A stretch of 64,000 nt of DNA, taken from the NCBI RefSeq assembly GCF_014202575.1, contig NZ_JACHHB010000001.1:310001-374000 (forward strand), in the 5' to 3' direction. The position numbers and the translations under genes were made by a program. A model generated the notes under the pieces. It did not search any database and was not told where the DNA came from. It saw only the letters and a list, made by a program, of their open reading frames with translations. This document shows positions 52,294 to 61,333 of the stretch, one piece after another; the first letter of the stretch is position 1; each line of letters begins with the position of its first letter. The DNA is from Texcoconibacillus texcoconensis. GTDB taxonomy: Bacteria; Bacillota; Bacilli; Bacillales; Salisediminibacteriaceae.

Positions 52294-55200
52294 TTATTTA
52301 ATTTCCAGCAACAGCTCTCCAGCTTGGACAGCTTCAGCATTTTCTACATGCACCTCTGTGATCTCTCCATCTCTTGGGGCTTGTACAGTCGTTTCCATTT
52401 TCATCGATTCCGTGATGATTAAATGGTCACCTTTTCGTACTTTATCTCCCTTTGAAACAATCGTCTTAACAATTGTTCCTGGCATTGTTGCTCCAATATG
52501 ATTCGGATTAGTTTTATCCGCTTTTGGTCTAGCTTGTACACTACTTTCAACGCTCTCGTCTTTCACATGTACTTCACGAGGTTGTCCATTTAACTCAAAG
52601 TATACAATTCGCGTGCCATCCTTTTGAGCTTCACCAATCGAAATAAGTTTAACGATTAATGTTTTACCCTGTTCAATTTCAACTTCAACCTCTTCACCTA
52701 GGCGCAAACCATAAAAGAACGTTGGTGTATCAAGAACAGAAACATTTCCATACTCTTCTTTAAACGATTGGAAATCCATAAATACATCAGGGTATAAAGC
52801 ATAAGAAATCAAATCGTGACTCGTAACTTGACGCTTTAACTTCTGGAAAAGCGTTTGTTCTAGTTCATTAAAATCTACAGGATCTAACAGTTCTCCTGGA
52901 CGCTCAGTAAGCGGCTGTTTGCCTTTTAAAATAATTCTTTGCAGTTCTTTCGGGAAACCTTGATAAGGTTGACCTAAATAGCCTTGGAACATGTGAACGA
53001 CAGAATCAGGAAAGTCGAGTGATTCACCGCGTTCAAAAATATCATCTTCATTCAGGTCATTTTGTACCATAAATAACGCCATATCTCCGACCACTTTTGA
53101 AGATGGTGTCACCTTGACGATATCTCCGAACATATCGTTGACACGACGGTACATTTTCTTCACTTCGTCCCAACGATCTCCCAGTCCAACAGCCTTCGCT
53201 TGTTGTTGCAAGTTGCTATATTGACCACCAGGCATTTCGTGTTCATAAATTTCTGTGTGCGGTGCCATCATCCCGCTTTCAAAACCTTGATAAAACTGGC
53301 GAGTATCCTCCCAATAAGCATTTAATTTTTCGACATTGTCGATTGAAACTTTTGGCTGTCTTTCTTTCCCATCTAATGCATAGTAAAGGCTATTCATACT
53401 CGGTTGTGAAGTTAGTCCAGCCATTGAACTTACGGCCGTATCAACAATATCAACACCTGCATCGACCGCTCGCGCATAGGTAAAGACCCCGTTCCCACTC
53501 GTATCATGAGTGTGTAAATGAATAGGGATGTCGACCGATTCTTTTAACGTCGAAATCAACTGATAAGCAGCTTCTGGCTTCATTAAACCAGCCATGTCCT
53601 TAATTCCTAATATATGAGCACCTGAGGCTTCTAATTCTTTCGCTAAATCTACATAATAGTTCAAGTCGTATTTATTTCTCGATTTATCGAGGATATCCCC
53701 TGTATAGCACATGCTCGCTTCCGCAATCTTGCCAGTTTGCCTTACGTAGTCAATAGCTGGACGCATTCCATCAACCCAGTTTAAGCTATCAAAGATTCGA
53801 AAGACATCGATCCCCGCTTCTGCAGATTGTGAGACGAACTTTTCAATGACATTATCCGGATAATTTTTATAGCCTACAGCATTCGAAGCTCTTAAAAGCA
53901 TTTGGAACAGGACATTTGGAGACTGTTGACGCAACGATAATAATCGCTCCCATGGATCTTCATGTAAAAAGCGCATGGCTACATCATACGTTGCTCCTCC
54001 CCACATCTCCATTGAGAAAAGGTTAGGCATCAGCCTTGCAGTTGGTTCAGCAATCTGTTTTAAATCTTGTGTACGAAGTCGAGTTGCTAATAAGGATTGA
54101 TGAGCATCTCTAAACGTCGTATCCGTTAGTAATACATCATCTTTCTCCTTCACCCAGTCAACTAATCCGTTCGCTCCATGTGCATCTAGAATTTGTTTCG
54201 TTCCTTCAGGAATTGGTTCAGAATATTTTAATTTTGGAACACGTGGTTGATCAAAGACTGGTTTTTTCTCCTCCCCTATAGATGGGTGGCCATTGACCGT
54301 TGTCTCTCCAATAAAACGAAGCATTTTCGTTCCGCGATCCAAGCGTTTTGGAAAAACAAACAGTTCAGGACTTTGGTCAATGAAAGACGTGTCATATTCT
54401 CCACTTAAAAAACGCTGATGTTGAACAACATTTTCTAAAAAGGCGATATTTGTTTTTAAGCCACGAATACGGAACTCTCGTAAGTTTCTCACCATTTTCG
54501 CAGCTGCATTTTCAAATGACAATGCCCATGTTGACACTTTAACAAGTAAGGAATCATAATGAGGAGATATTGTCGCACCTCGGAAAGCGTTTCCTGCATC
54601 TAGTCGGACTCCAAAGCCCCCACTTGAACGATACGCCATAATCTTTCCAGTATCAGGCATAAATCCGTTTGAAGGATCCTCTGTTGTCACACGAGATTGG
54701 ATCGCGTAACCGTGGTGAATAATATCTTTTTGCTGCGGAATACTCGTCTCAGGACCATGCAAAGTCTTACCATCAGCAATTAAGATTTGTGATTGTACAA
54801 TATCTATCCCTGTAACCATTTCCGTAATCGTATGTTCAACTTGGACACGAGGATTTACCTCGATAAAATAAAATTCCCCATTTGGTTTGACAAGAAATTC
54901 TACCGTTCCTGCGTTGACATAGCCGATATTTTCCGCTAATTGAACAGCGGCTTGACATATTTCCTCTCTCGTTTCCTTTGATAAAGAAACGCTCGGTGCT
55001 ACTTCAACGACTTTTTGGTGTCTTCGTTGAACGGAACAATCTCGTTCATATAAGTGCACGATGTTTCCTTCTTTGTCTCCAAGAATTTGCACTTCGATGT
55101 GCTTAGGGTTTTCAATGAATGCTTCCAAGTAAACTTCATCGTCACCAAATGATGATTTTGCTTCAGAACGAGCTCGTTCAAATGATTCTTGCAAACTTTC

Positions 55201-55740
55201 CTGTGAACGGACGATCCGCATCCCACGACCGCCTCCACCTAAAGCAGCTTTAATGATAAATGGGTAACCTGCTTGTTCAGCGAATGCTTCTACTTCTTCA
55301 ACGGTAGATACTGGACCATCACTTCCTGGGATCACTGGTAGATCAGCAAGGACAGCTTGTTCCCTTGCTTTCACTTTATCACCGAACATATCTAAATGAT
55401 CAAGTTCTGGCCCGACAAAAATGATCCCTTCTTCTTCACACCTTTGTGCAAAATGTAAGTTTTCGGACAGAAAGCCGTAACCTGGATGAATCGCATCAAT
55501 ACCATTTCGTTTTGCAATTTCGATAATCCCCTCAATATCTAGGTACGCGTCGATCGGTTTCTTTCCTTCTCCAACAAGGTATGCTTCATCTGCTTTGTAA
55601 CGATGATAGGATCCTGTATCCTCTTGGGAATAGATCGCCACCGTACGAATATGTAACTCTGTACAAGCTCGAAAAATTCGAATTGCAATTTCGCCGCGAT
55701 TTGCTACGAGTAGTTTTTTAATGTTTTTCAGTCGATTCAT
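52294..55740 (-). CDS. pycA: Pyruvate carboxylase
   Basis: 1148-aa biotin enzyme that makes oxaloacetate from pyruvate, bicarbonate and ATP. N-terminal biotin carboxylase domain (LLVANRGEIAIRIFRA; ATP loop AALGGGGRGMRIV; FIEVNPRVQVEHTITEM). Central carboxyltransferase domain from about 530 (LLTDTTFRDAHQSLLATRLR; metal site HLHTHDTSGNGV). C-terminal allosteric/linker region and biotin carrier domain with the biotinyl Lys in ITESMKMETTV. Length is that of the single-chain alpha4 enzyme. ATG start with GGAAGGAG upstream. Confidence 0.98.
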   Translation of the reverse strand: MNRLKNIKKLLVANRGEIAIRIFRACTELHIRTVAIYSQEDTGSYHRYKADEAYLVGEGKKPIDAYLDIEGIIEIAKRNGIDAIHPGYGFLSENLHFAQRCEEEGIIFVGPELDHLDMFGDKVKAREQAVLADLPVIPGSDGPVSTVEEVEAFAEQAGYPFIIKAALGGGGRGMRIVRSQESLQESFERARSEAKSSFGDDEVYLEAFIENPKHIEVQILGDKEGNIVHLYERDCSVQRRHQKVVEVAPSVSLSKETREEICQAAVQLAENIGYVNAGTVEFLVKPNGEFYFIEVNPRVQVEHTITEMVTGIDIVQSQILIADGKTLHGPETSIPQQKDIIHHGYAIQSRVTTEDPSNGFMPDTGKIMAYRSSGGFGVRLDAGNAFRGATISPHYDSLLVKVSTWALSFENAAAKMVRNLREFRIRGLKTNIAFLENVVQHQRFLSGEYDTSFIDQSPELFVFPKRLDRGTKMLRFIGETTVNGHPSIGEEKKPVFDQPRVPKLKYSEPIPEGTKQILDAHGANGLVDWVKEKDDVLLTDTTFRDAHQSLLATRLRTQDLKQIAEPTARLMPNLFSMEMWGGATYDVAMRFLHEDPWERLLSLRQQSPNVLFQMLLRASNAVGYKNYPDNVIEKFVSQSAEAGIDVFRIFDSLNWVDGMRPAIDYVRQTGKIAEASMCYTGDILDKSRNKYDLNYYVDLAKELEASGAHILGIKDMAGLMKPEAAYQLISTLKESVDIPIHLHTHDTSGNGVFTYARAVDAGVDIVDTAVSSMAGLTSQPSMNSLYYALDGKERQPKVSIDNVEKLNAYWEDTRQFYQGFESGMMAPHTEIYEHEMPGGQYSNLQQQAKAVGLGDRWDEVKKMYRRVNDMFGDIVKVTPSSKVVGDMALFMVQNDLNEDDIFERGESLDFPDSVVHMFQGYLGQPYQGFPKELQRIILKGKQPLTERPGELLDPVDFNELEQTLFQKLKRQVTSHDLISYALYPDVFMDFQSFKEEYGNVSVLDTPTFFYGLRLGEEVEVEIEQGKTLIVKLISIGEAQKDGTRIVYFELNGQPREVHVKDESVESSVQARPKADKTNPNHIGATMPGTIVKTIVSKGDKVRKGDHLIITESMKMETTVQAPRDGEITEVHVENAEAVQAGELLLEIK

Positions 55741-55828
55741 CTTCTTCTCCTTCCTGTCATTTAGCTCATTTTTTATTTTTTTTCTTATAATGAAGAATGA
55801 AAAAGAAACTTGATCAAGATACTATTGA

Positions 55829-55858
55829 TCTATACTATTTTTTAGAATTTTCGTTCAA
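55829..55858 (-). promoter_or_regulatory. Candidate sigma-A promoter of pycA
   Basis: On the minus strand TTGAAC (55853-55858), 18 nt, TATAGA (55829-55834), about 90 nt before pycA and touching the stop codon of the upstream gene. Confidence 0.4.
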
Positions 55859-56361
55859 AATCTCATTTTTGTCAAGAGGACAGACTGAATTGTTTCGATG
55901 AACAGTTTACCGTCGGACTTCTTCCCCCGCTGTTGAAAAGGGATTAAGTTAACGATACAGACCCATATATTCATGAGTAACAGCCATTGAAACCAAACGG
56001 TTGTCCAATGTTCTGCATACCCGAAACCTGGTGTTAGTAAAGCAAAAGCGCATAGACCATTCATTAAAGGTCCCCCTAAATAGATCAAACACCTTCGCCA
56101 CACAGGAATTTTATCTACAGATGCAAAAGTCGTAGACCCGCCCAAGAAAAACCATTGATGAATGTGAAACGTTGTTTCAAAAAAAGAGAAAGAGAATAAA
56201 ACCTTCCCTTTCCCAATTACAACATTTCCACCTGGAACAAGCATGATTTTCGCCATTAAGAGATGACCCATTTCATGAAATAGGTGGGTAATTGGCGGGA
56301 TTGTCACTAAACAAAACAGGAAAAATAAGACCATCTCTCCCCACATGTATACCATCACCAT
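55855..56361 (-). CDS. Minimal M50 (site-2 protease-like) membrane metalloprotease
   Basis: 168-aa polytopic protein with the three hallmarks of the M50 family: HEMGH at residues 29-33 within the first helix, GGPLMN at about 97-101, and NLIPFQQRGKKSDG at 138-151, where D150 would complete the zinc site. Four hydrophobic segments are apparent. It is much smaller than SpoIVFB or RasP and has no PDZ or CBS domain. Substrate is unknown. The start is uncertain (several in-frame ATGs within ten codons). It lies between ylaN and pycA, the slot of ftsW in B. subtilis. Confidence 0.75.
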   Translation of the reverse strand: MVMVYMWGEMVLFFLFCLVTIPPITHLFHEMGHLLMAKIMLVPGGNVVIGKGKVLFSFSFFETTFHIHQWFFLGGSTTFASVDKIPVWRRCLIYLGGPLMNGLCAFALLTPGFGYAEHWTTVWFQWLLLMNIWVCIVNLIPFQQRGKKSDGKLFIETIQSVLLTKMRF

Positions 56362-56449
56362 TCTTGTTAGCTATTACAAAAGCCAAGCTTCCCTCTTGGT
56401 GCTTGGCTCCCATATTTTTTCAAACCACCTACATTTTCATCAATCATAC

Positions 56450-56731
56450 TTACGATTTCATGGATGCTTCATGTAATGCGGACAATTGGCGTTCTAATTC
56501 ATCAAGCAATTCTTTCCCAGCCTCTTCACTAATCAAGTTCAATCGAATGGCAAAATCAATTTCTCGGGAAAGACCGAACATTCGTGTATCTAAAACTTCC
56601 TCGTAAAGAGGACATTGCGGCATGGTCAGGTTTTCCATCTGTACTTCAATCAGTTTCAGAATTTTTTGCGCATCCTCTTTTAGAAGGGCATAAGCTTTTT
56701 CACTTTGTTCGGATATCGTCTCTAACGACAT
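56450..56731 (-). CDS. ylaN: YlaN family protein (DUF1507)
   Basis: 93-aa small helical cytoplasmic protein conserved in Bacilli. The family core is [40 protein letters not shown] and [20 protein letters not shown]. It is essential under some conditions in B. subtilis and has been linked to iron homeostasis and Fur; that is literature knowledge, not visible here. ATG start with GGAGG upstream. Confidence 0.93.
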   Translation of the reverse strand: MSLETISEQSEKAYALLKEDAQKILKLIEVQMENLTMPQCPLYEEVLDTRMFGLSREIDFAIRLNLISEEAGKELLDELERQLSALHEASMKS

Positions 56732-56831
56732 TATTATCCCTCCTATCGTTCAACACATCTGTCCCTATGCATTCATGATAGCTTTTAAGGGTTAAAATTG
56801 CAACAGATGAACTTTCAATTGCTCATGTTTT

Positions 56832-57758
56832 TCAAAAAATAGACAAATCATAACGTTTAGAAAGCGCTTCTAGCAAGGCCATACCTGCAATACTATTTCC
56901 CGTTTCATCAAGAGCAGGACCATATATTCCTATACCAGGACCATATGGTACAGCGGCCATCATACCACCAGACACACCACTTTTTGCAGGAACCCCTACA
57001 CGAATGGCGAATTCTCCAGACGCATTGTACATTCCACAAGTAACCATGAATGTTTTTAGGACTCTCGCTATATGAAGCGGAATCACTTGGCGTCCTGTTT
57101 CAATATGTTTTCCTTCATTGGCAATCACATATCCAATCTTTGCTAAATCCTCACAAGTAACTTCGATGGCACATTGCTTTGTATATAAAGATAATAATTC
57201 TTCGACTTCAATTTCAATAACACCGTGTTGCTTCATAAAGTAACAGAGTGAACGATTTAAAAATGCCGTTTCATACTCCGATTGTGCAATTTCTTCATCG
57301 TAACCTATATTCTGATTCCCTGTACATTCATGGACAAAACTTAGCAAGCGCCCTAACTTTTCTTCCATCGTGTCCCCAACAATTAATGAAGTGACTGCCA
57401 GTGCACCAGCATTGATCATCGGGTTCAACGGTTTTGACGGTGAGTGTTCTAACTTGATGATCGAATTAAATGGATCACCTGTAGGCTCCATCCCTACTTT
57501 TGAAAATACAGTTGATTCACCGCGGTCCATTAGAGCTACAGCCAGTGATAACACTTTAGAAATACTTTGCAATGTAAATTTTTCTTCAACTTCGCCAGCG
57601 ATGGAACATGTATTTTCTCCCTCAAATACCGCGATAGCTAATGTGTCTTTATTCGCTTTCTTTAATGCTGGGATGTAGTCAGCAACTTCACCCGCAACAG
57701 AACACTTCTTTGCTTCTAGGACCATCTCTTCCAACATCAATCTGTCAAGACAAATCAT
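56832..57758 (-). CDS. glsA: Glutaminase (GlsA/YlaM type)
   Basis: 308-aa serine-dependent amidohydrolase of the beta-lactamase-like fold that converts glutamine to glutamate and ammonia. The catalytic SxxK is SISKVLSLAVALMDRG; further motifs are MINAGALAVTSLIVGD, YETAFLNRSLCYFMKQHGVI and SGEFAIRVGVPAKSGVSGGM. ATG with GGGAGG 7 nt upstream. Position next to ylaN matches ylaM (glsA2). Confidence 0.95.
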   Translation of the reverse strand: MICLDRLMLEEMVLEAKKCSVAGEVADYIPALKKANKDTLAIAVFEGENTCSIAGEVEEKFTLQSISKVLSLAVALMDRGESTVFSKVGMEPTGDPFNSIIKLEHSPSKPLNPMINAGALAVTSLIVGDTMEEKLGRLLSFVHECTGNQNIGYDEEIAQSEYETAFLNRSLCYFMKQHGVIEIEVEELLSLYTKQCAIEVTCEDLAKIGYVIANEGKHIETGRQVIPLHIARVLKTFMVTCGMYNASGEFAIRVGVPAKSGVSGGMMAAVPYGPGIGIYGPALDETGNSIAGMALLEALSKRYDLSIF

Positions 57759-57804
57759 TGAACGATCCTCCCTGAATGACGATTACAACCATTAGTTTAT
57801 CCCA

Positions 57805-57833
57805 GTGACAAAATGTTTCATCCCCTTTATACT
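57805..57833 (+). promoter_or_regulatory. Sigma-A promoter of the gene in the ylaL slot
   Basis: GTGACA (57805-57810), 17 nt, TATACT (57828-57833), 27 nt before the ATG at 57861. One mismatch in each hexamer. Confidence 0.65.
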
Positions 57834-57860
57834 AGAAAACAACAAAGGAGGAATGAAAAG

Positions 57861-58367
57861 ATGGAGGAAATGATCGTTGAAATTACAGGTGACACACTTC
57901 ACACAATTACCATCGATCCTGGGGTTTGGATTTTTGATGAACGTAAAATTAATTTAGAAACATTTTTTCAAGAGGGGCATATACAAACAAATGTAGACGA
58001 AGCGCAAAAAATGGCTCAGGCGTGGAGTGCGGGAAGGATTGAAGGCGCTTACTCACCGAGCAATGACAATAAGTTATATGGGGATAAAAAGGAAATGGAA
58101 AACAAATCCTACGGCATGGCTTTAGACGTTTATTTTGATCGTGCGACTCCTCACCCCGACGCGAAGAACGTTCAAATTGAAAAAAAGGACGGCACATTGA
58201 TTGACGTTTCAATAGAGGTCGCCCGTAACATGATTGCTGGCTTTTCTAAAAACGGACAAGCTCTTCGAGAAGATGGGCCAATCCACCTTTATTATGGTGA
58301 TGGAAGTAATATTAACGAACCGATCACTGATGTCAAAAGGCTCATTGTCAAACACGAAAATCAATAA
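57861..58367 (+). CDS. Conserved-looking protein of unknown function in the ylaL position
   Basis: 168-aa soluble acidic protein that I do not recognise. Beta-rich N terminus (VEITGDTLHTITIDPGVWIF), a helical middle (VDEAQKMAQAWSAGRIEGAY), a segment ENKSYGMALDVYFDRATPHP and a mixed C terminus (IEVARNMIAGFSKNGQALRE, then IHLYYGDGSN). No signal peptide or membrane segment. ATG at 57861 has AAAGGAGG upstream; sixteen earlier codons are rejected. It has its own promoter and lies between glsA and phoH on the opposite strand. Confidence 0.8.
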   Translation: MEEMIVEITGDTLHTITIDPGVWIFDERKINLETFFQEGHIQTNVDEAQKMAQAWSAGRIEGAYSPSNDNKLYGDKKEMENKSYGMALDVYFDRATPHPDAKNVQIEKKDGTLIDVSIEVARNMIAGFSKNGQALREDGPIHLYYGDGSNINEPITDVKRLIVKHENQ

Positions 58368-58478
58368 CACGCCGGAAAGCCATACATAGAAACTTGTTTC
58401 CATTCCTTTAGAAAAAGGTCATGAGCAAATGTTCATTTTTATCGCGTAGCAACTACCTAAGGAGAGGTTTCTCTTCTC

Positions 58479-59807
58479 TTACAGCCAATCAGCTGCTAAT
58501 TGAGCAAATGAGGAACGCTCTCCTTTCTCTAATTTCACATGCCCTGATAGTGACAACGTCTTTAACTGCTCAACGACATAAGTTAAACCGTTTGAGTATT
58601 CATCTAAATACGGATGGTCTATCTGTTTAGGATCACCCATTAATACAACTTTACTTCCTTCTCCAACACGAGTTAATATCGTTTTTGCCTCATGCTTTGT
58701 TAAGTTTTGCGCTTCGTCTATGATGATAAATTGATCTGGTATACTTCGTCCTCGAATATATGTGAGTGCTTCAACTTGAATCGAGCCCATACCCGCTAAT
58801 ATCTTCTCTAGTTCTTCAGACCTTTTTGTGTTAAACAGATATTCTAGGTTATCATAAATCGGTTGCATCCAAGGGCGTAACTTCTCTTCTTTTTCCCCTG
58901 GTAAAAAGCCGATATCTTTTCCGACTGGTATAACAGGTCGCGTCACTAACAACTTATTATACATATGATGGTCTTCTGTTTGAGAAAGTCCCGCTGCTAA
59001 AGAAAGCAATGTCTTACCTGTTCCTGCTTTTCCAACTAGTGTAACAAGTGGAAGGTCATCACGAAGTAACAACTCCATCGCCATCCGCTGCTGAACATTT
59101 CGTGGCTTGATCCCCCAAATAGCTTCTAAACTTTTGTTTTTTAAAAGTTCAACTTTTGTTGCGTCTTGATTCACTTTTGCAATCGCAGAAGCTGAACTTC
59201 CCGTCGCATCTTTTAAAACGAGAAATTGATGAGGAAGAAAATCGCCTGTCACAATTTCATTTGTTGGTATCCTCTTTTTTTCGTATAATGAATCGAGCTT
59301 TTCTCCTGTGACAAACCGCTCTTCATATCCTTTATACATATGGTCGAACTGGACGATGCGATCGTTCAAAAAGTCTTCGCTCTTTAAGCCTAACACATCC
59401 GCTTTCACCCTCATAAGTGCGTCTTTACTGACGAGAACAACAGGGTGAGCGTTTCTCTCTCGTTGCTCACGCTGAATGTTATAAGCGACAGCCAATATCC
59501 GGTGATCATTTGTTACCTCGATAAAATAATCGTTAAGTTCGTCAAGCGAGCGATGATTGAGCTCAACACGTACTCTTCCACCCGAGTCTAAAACAACGCC
59601 CTCATGGATCTTCCCTCTTTCTCGAAGCGTATCAAGTAAGCGAGCCACCTGCCTGGCATTTCGTCCGATTTCATCCATGTACCGCTTTTTTGAATCGATC
59701 TCCTCCAAAACCACAGCAGGGATGACGATTTCATGCTCATGAAATGCAAACATTGCGAATGGATCTTGCAGAAGTACATTCGTATCTAGAACGTAGATTG
59801 TTTTCAC
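58479..59807 (-). CDS. ylaK: PhoH-like ATPase with N-terminal PIN domain (YlaK)
   Basis: 442-aa cytoplasmic protein. The N-terminal PIN ribonuclease-like domain (to about residue 150) begins IYVLDTNVLLQDPFAMFAF and contains further acidic residues (EEIDSKKRYMDEIGRNARQV; VSKDALMRVKAD). The C-terminal PhoH ATPase has VTLVGKAGTGKTLLSLAAGL (Walker A) and FIIIDEAQNLTKHEAKTILT (Walker B), the PhoH2 architecture linked to RNA unwinding and cleavage. GTG at 59807 with GGAGG 7 nt upstream is chosen, which gives 442 aa; 37 upstream codons are rejected. Confidence 0.93.
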   Translation of the reverse strand: MKTIYVLDTNVLLQDPFAMFAFHEHEIVIPAVVLEEIDSKKRYMDEIGRNARQVARLLDTLRERGKIHEGVVLDSGGRVRVELNHRSLDELNDYFIEVTNDHRILAVAYNIQREQRERNAHPVVLVSKDALMRVKADVLGLKSEDFLNDRIVQFDHMYKGYEERFVTGEKLDSLYEKKRIPTNEIVTGDFLPHQFLVLKDATGSSASAIAKVNQDATKVELLKNKSLEAIWGIKPRNVQQRMAMELLLRDDLPLVTLVGKAGTGKTLLSLAAGLSQTEDHHMYNKLLVTRPVIPVGKDIGFLPGEKEEKLRPWMQPIYDNLEYLFNTKRSEELEKILAGMGSIQVEALTYIRGRSIPDQFIIIDEAQNLTKHEAKTILTRVGEGSKVVLMGDPKQIDHPYLDEYSNGLTYVVEQLKTLSLSGHVKLEKGERSSFAQLAADWL

Positions 59808-59926
59808 CTTTCCGCCTCCCCCATGCGTAAACTTACAACGATAATTTTGACTTACATAGTTAATATATATGTTCAAATAAACAATCTTAGACGAGGAAAC
59901 AAAAAGAACATCGTTCAATAATTAAC

Positions 59927-59980
59927 AAAGAGCCAAACACTTTTCAACATCGTTTGCACTGTTGAAGTGTTTGGCTCTTT
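59927..59980. terminator. Long terminator hairpin between the PNPOx-like gene and ylaK
   Basis: AAAGAGCCAAACACTTTTCAAC paired with its near-complement ending GTTTGGCTCTTT, a stem of about 20 bp with A and T ends, 13 nt after the upstream gene's stop. Confidence 0.85.
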
Positions 59981-59993
59981 CGTCGTTCCTTTA

Positions 59994-60443
59994 TTACTTT
60001 ATCGCTTCCATAACTTGTTGGTCTAATTTGTCAGCGGCTTCTTTATCGTACGTTTTTTCATACTTTGGTTCGGCACTAATTCTCGAACCATAAAACATGA
60101 CATCTCGAACTTCCTCGACGATGACTTCTACCATCGCTAATTTCAACGGTACATCTTCCAATGTATTAACAGCTACTTTCGCTCTCCCAGTAATTGAATA
60201 TGTAGATTCATTGCCGATTAATTCAAGAGCTAGTCTATCGTTGTTTTGAACATTTTCAATTACACGGGACCGATTATCAATGGCAAATCGAATCGTTTTT
60301 TCATTAGGTGCATAAACCCACGAAATAGCCGAAATATTTGGTCCTCCCGTTTCATGATCCACAGTCGCTACAGTTACAAAACGGTCGCGTTGCAACAAAG
60401 GTAAGAGTTCTTGCGTCAACGTCGTTTCTACACGGTTCGCCAT
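59994..60443 (-). CDS. Pyridoxamine 5'-phosphate oxidase-fold (FMN-binding split barrel) protein
   Basis: 149-aa protein with the FMN-binding split-barrel pattern: DRFVTVATVDHETGGPNISA, WVYAPNEKTIRFAIDNRSRV and DRLALELIGNESTYSITGRA, ending in helices. It lacks the full motifs of a genuine PdxH and is probably a flavin- or F420-type oxidoreductase of unknown substrate. ATG at 60443 (MANRVETTL) has AAGGGGG 8 nt upstream; 16 upstream codons are rejected. It has its own terminator. Confidence 0.82.
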   Translation of the reverse strand: MANRVETTLTQELLPLLQRDRFVTVATVDHETGGPNISAISWVYAPNEKTIRFAIDNRSRVIENVQNNDRLALELIGNESTYSITGRAKVAVNTLEDVPLKLAMVEVIVEEVRDVMFYGSRISAEPKYEKTYDKEAADKLDQQVMEAIK

Positions 60444-60623
60444 AAGATTATCCCCCTTTAATATTCTCAATACTACTATACCTAGAAACAAAAAGAATTA
60501 AAACCCGAAATCATGATCAAAGTTACAATCAGTTTTCCCTCAATTCAATCCTCAATAGAAAATGAACATAACACGATTCCATGTTATACTAAAAGGGAAG
60601 CTCGTTTCTTTGTGAGGTGACCT

Positions 60624-60827
60624 ATGAGAGTAAAGTGTGTAATTTGCGATAACGTTGAAAATATTGATGATGATTCACCATTAGCTAAAAAACTACGGAA
60701 TAGACCTATTCATACGTACATGTGTCCAGTTTGTCACGAACGGATTCGAAAGCAAACGGAAGAACGAACATCCGCTGGGCAATTCACACAATACGGAAAA
60801 GATGAACCAGAAGATGATTGGTTTTAA
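60624..60827 (+). CDS. ylaI: YlaI family zinc-ribbon protein
   Basis: 67-aa small protein with two CxxC knuckles, VKCVICDNVE and YMCPVCHERI, typical of the YlaI/DUF2197 family of Bacilli. Acidic C terminus (DEPEDDWF). Function unknown; probably binds zinc. ATG with GAGGTG 6 nt upstream. Confidence 0.9.
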   Translation: MRVKCVICDNVENIDDDSPLAKKLRNRPIHTYMCPVCHERIRKQTEERTSAGQFTQYGKDEPEDDWF

Positions 60828-60880
60828 TAGTGAAATAATCGAAGCAAAACATGATGTTGGTATACTTTTTCATTCTACGT

Positions 60881-60953
60881 AAAAGGCAGTCTCGTACTGG
60901 TTTGTAACATGCATAAAGCGTGTTATGATCAGCATAGAGACTGCCTCTTTTAT
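60881..60953. terminator. Bidirectional terminator between ylaI and ylaH
   Basis: AAAGGCAGTCTC / GAGACTGCCTCTTTT enclose an interior with its own stem TAACATGC/GCGTGTTA. Convergent genes on both sides. Confidence 0.75.
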
Positions 60954-60957
60954 TTAC

Positions 60958-61305
60958 CTAACCTTGTACATCATGCTTTTCGCTTTTATGACGCCTCAAC
61001 TGCAACCTATACACAACAAGGACAACAGCAGCGATAAACAACGATTCAATAACTGGCAGTGTTAAGGCTAAGAATGTGATAAAAATGTTGCCGAATAGTA
61101 AAACAACGTAAATAATCACATTTTTTAAAATCGGTAACTTACGAGCAAACCCTAAGTTATATACAACAATCGTTAAAAAATTGACGATCAAGTAAAGCAT
61201 CGCAAATGCAAACACAAACTGTTCAGGATCTTGAGCGCCAAACAATTCGGCAAAGTACGTAAAATCTGGTTCTGGAATCTCTTCGGGTAGGTTTTCTTCA
61301 TCCAT
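60958..61305 (-). CDS. ylaH: YlaH-like membrane protein
   Basis: 115-aa protein with an acidic N terminus (DEENLPEEIPEPDFTYF) and three hydrophobic helices (FAFAMLYLIVNFLTIVVYNL, NVIIYVVLLFGNIFITFLAL, VIESLFIAAVVLVVYRLQL), as in the YlaH family. Function unknown. 28 nt after typA, so probably cotranscribed with it. Confidence 0.88.
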   Translation of the reverse strand: MDEENLPEEIPEPDFTYFAELFGAQDPEQFVFAFAMLYLIVNFLTIVVYNLGFARKLPILKNVIIYVVLLFGNIFITFLALTLPVIESLFIAAVVLVVYRLQLRRHKSEKHDVQG

Positions 61306-61333
61306 GATTACTACGTCCCCCCTTTATAACAGC

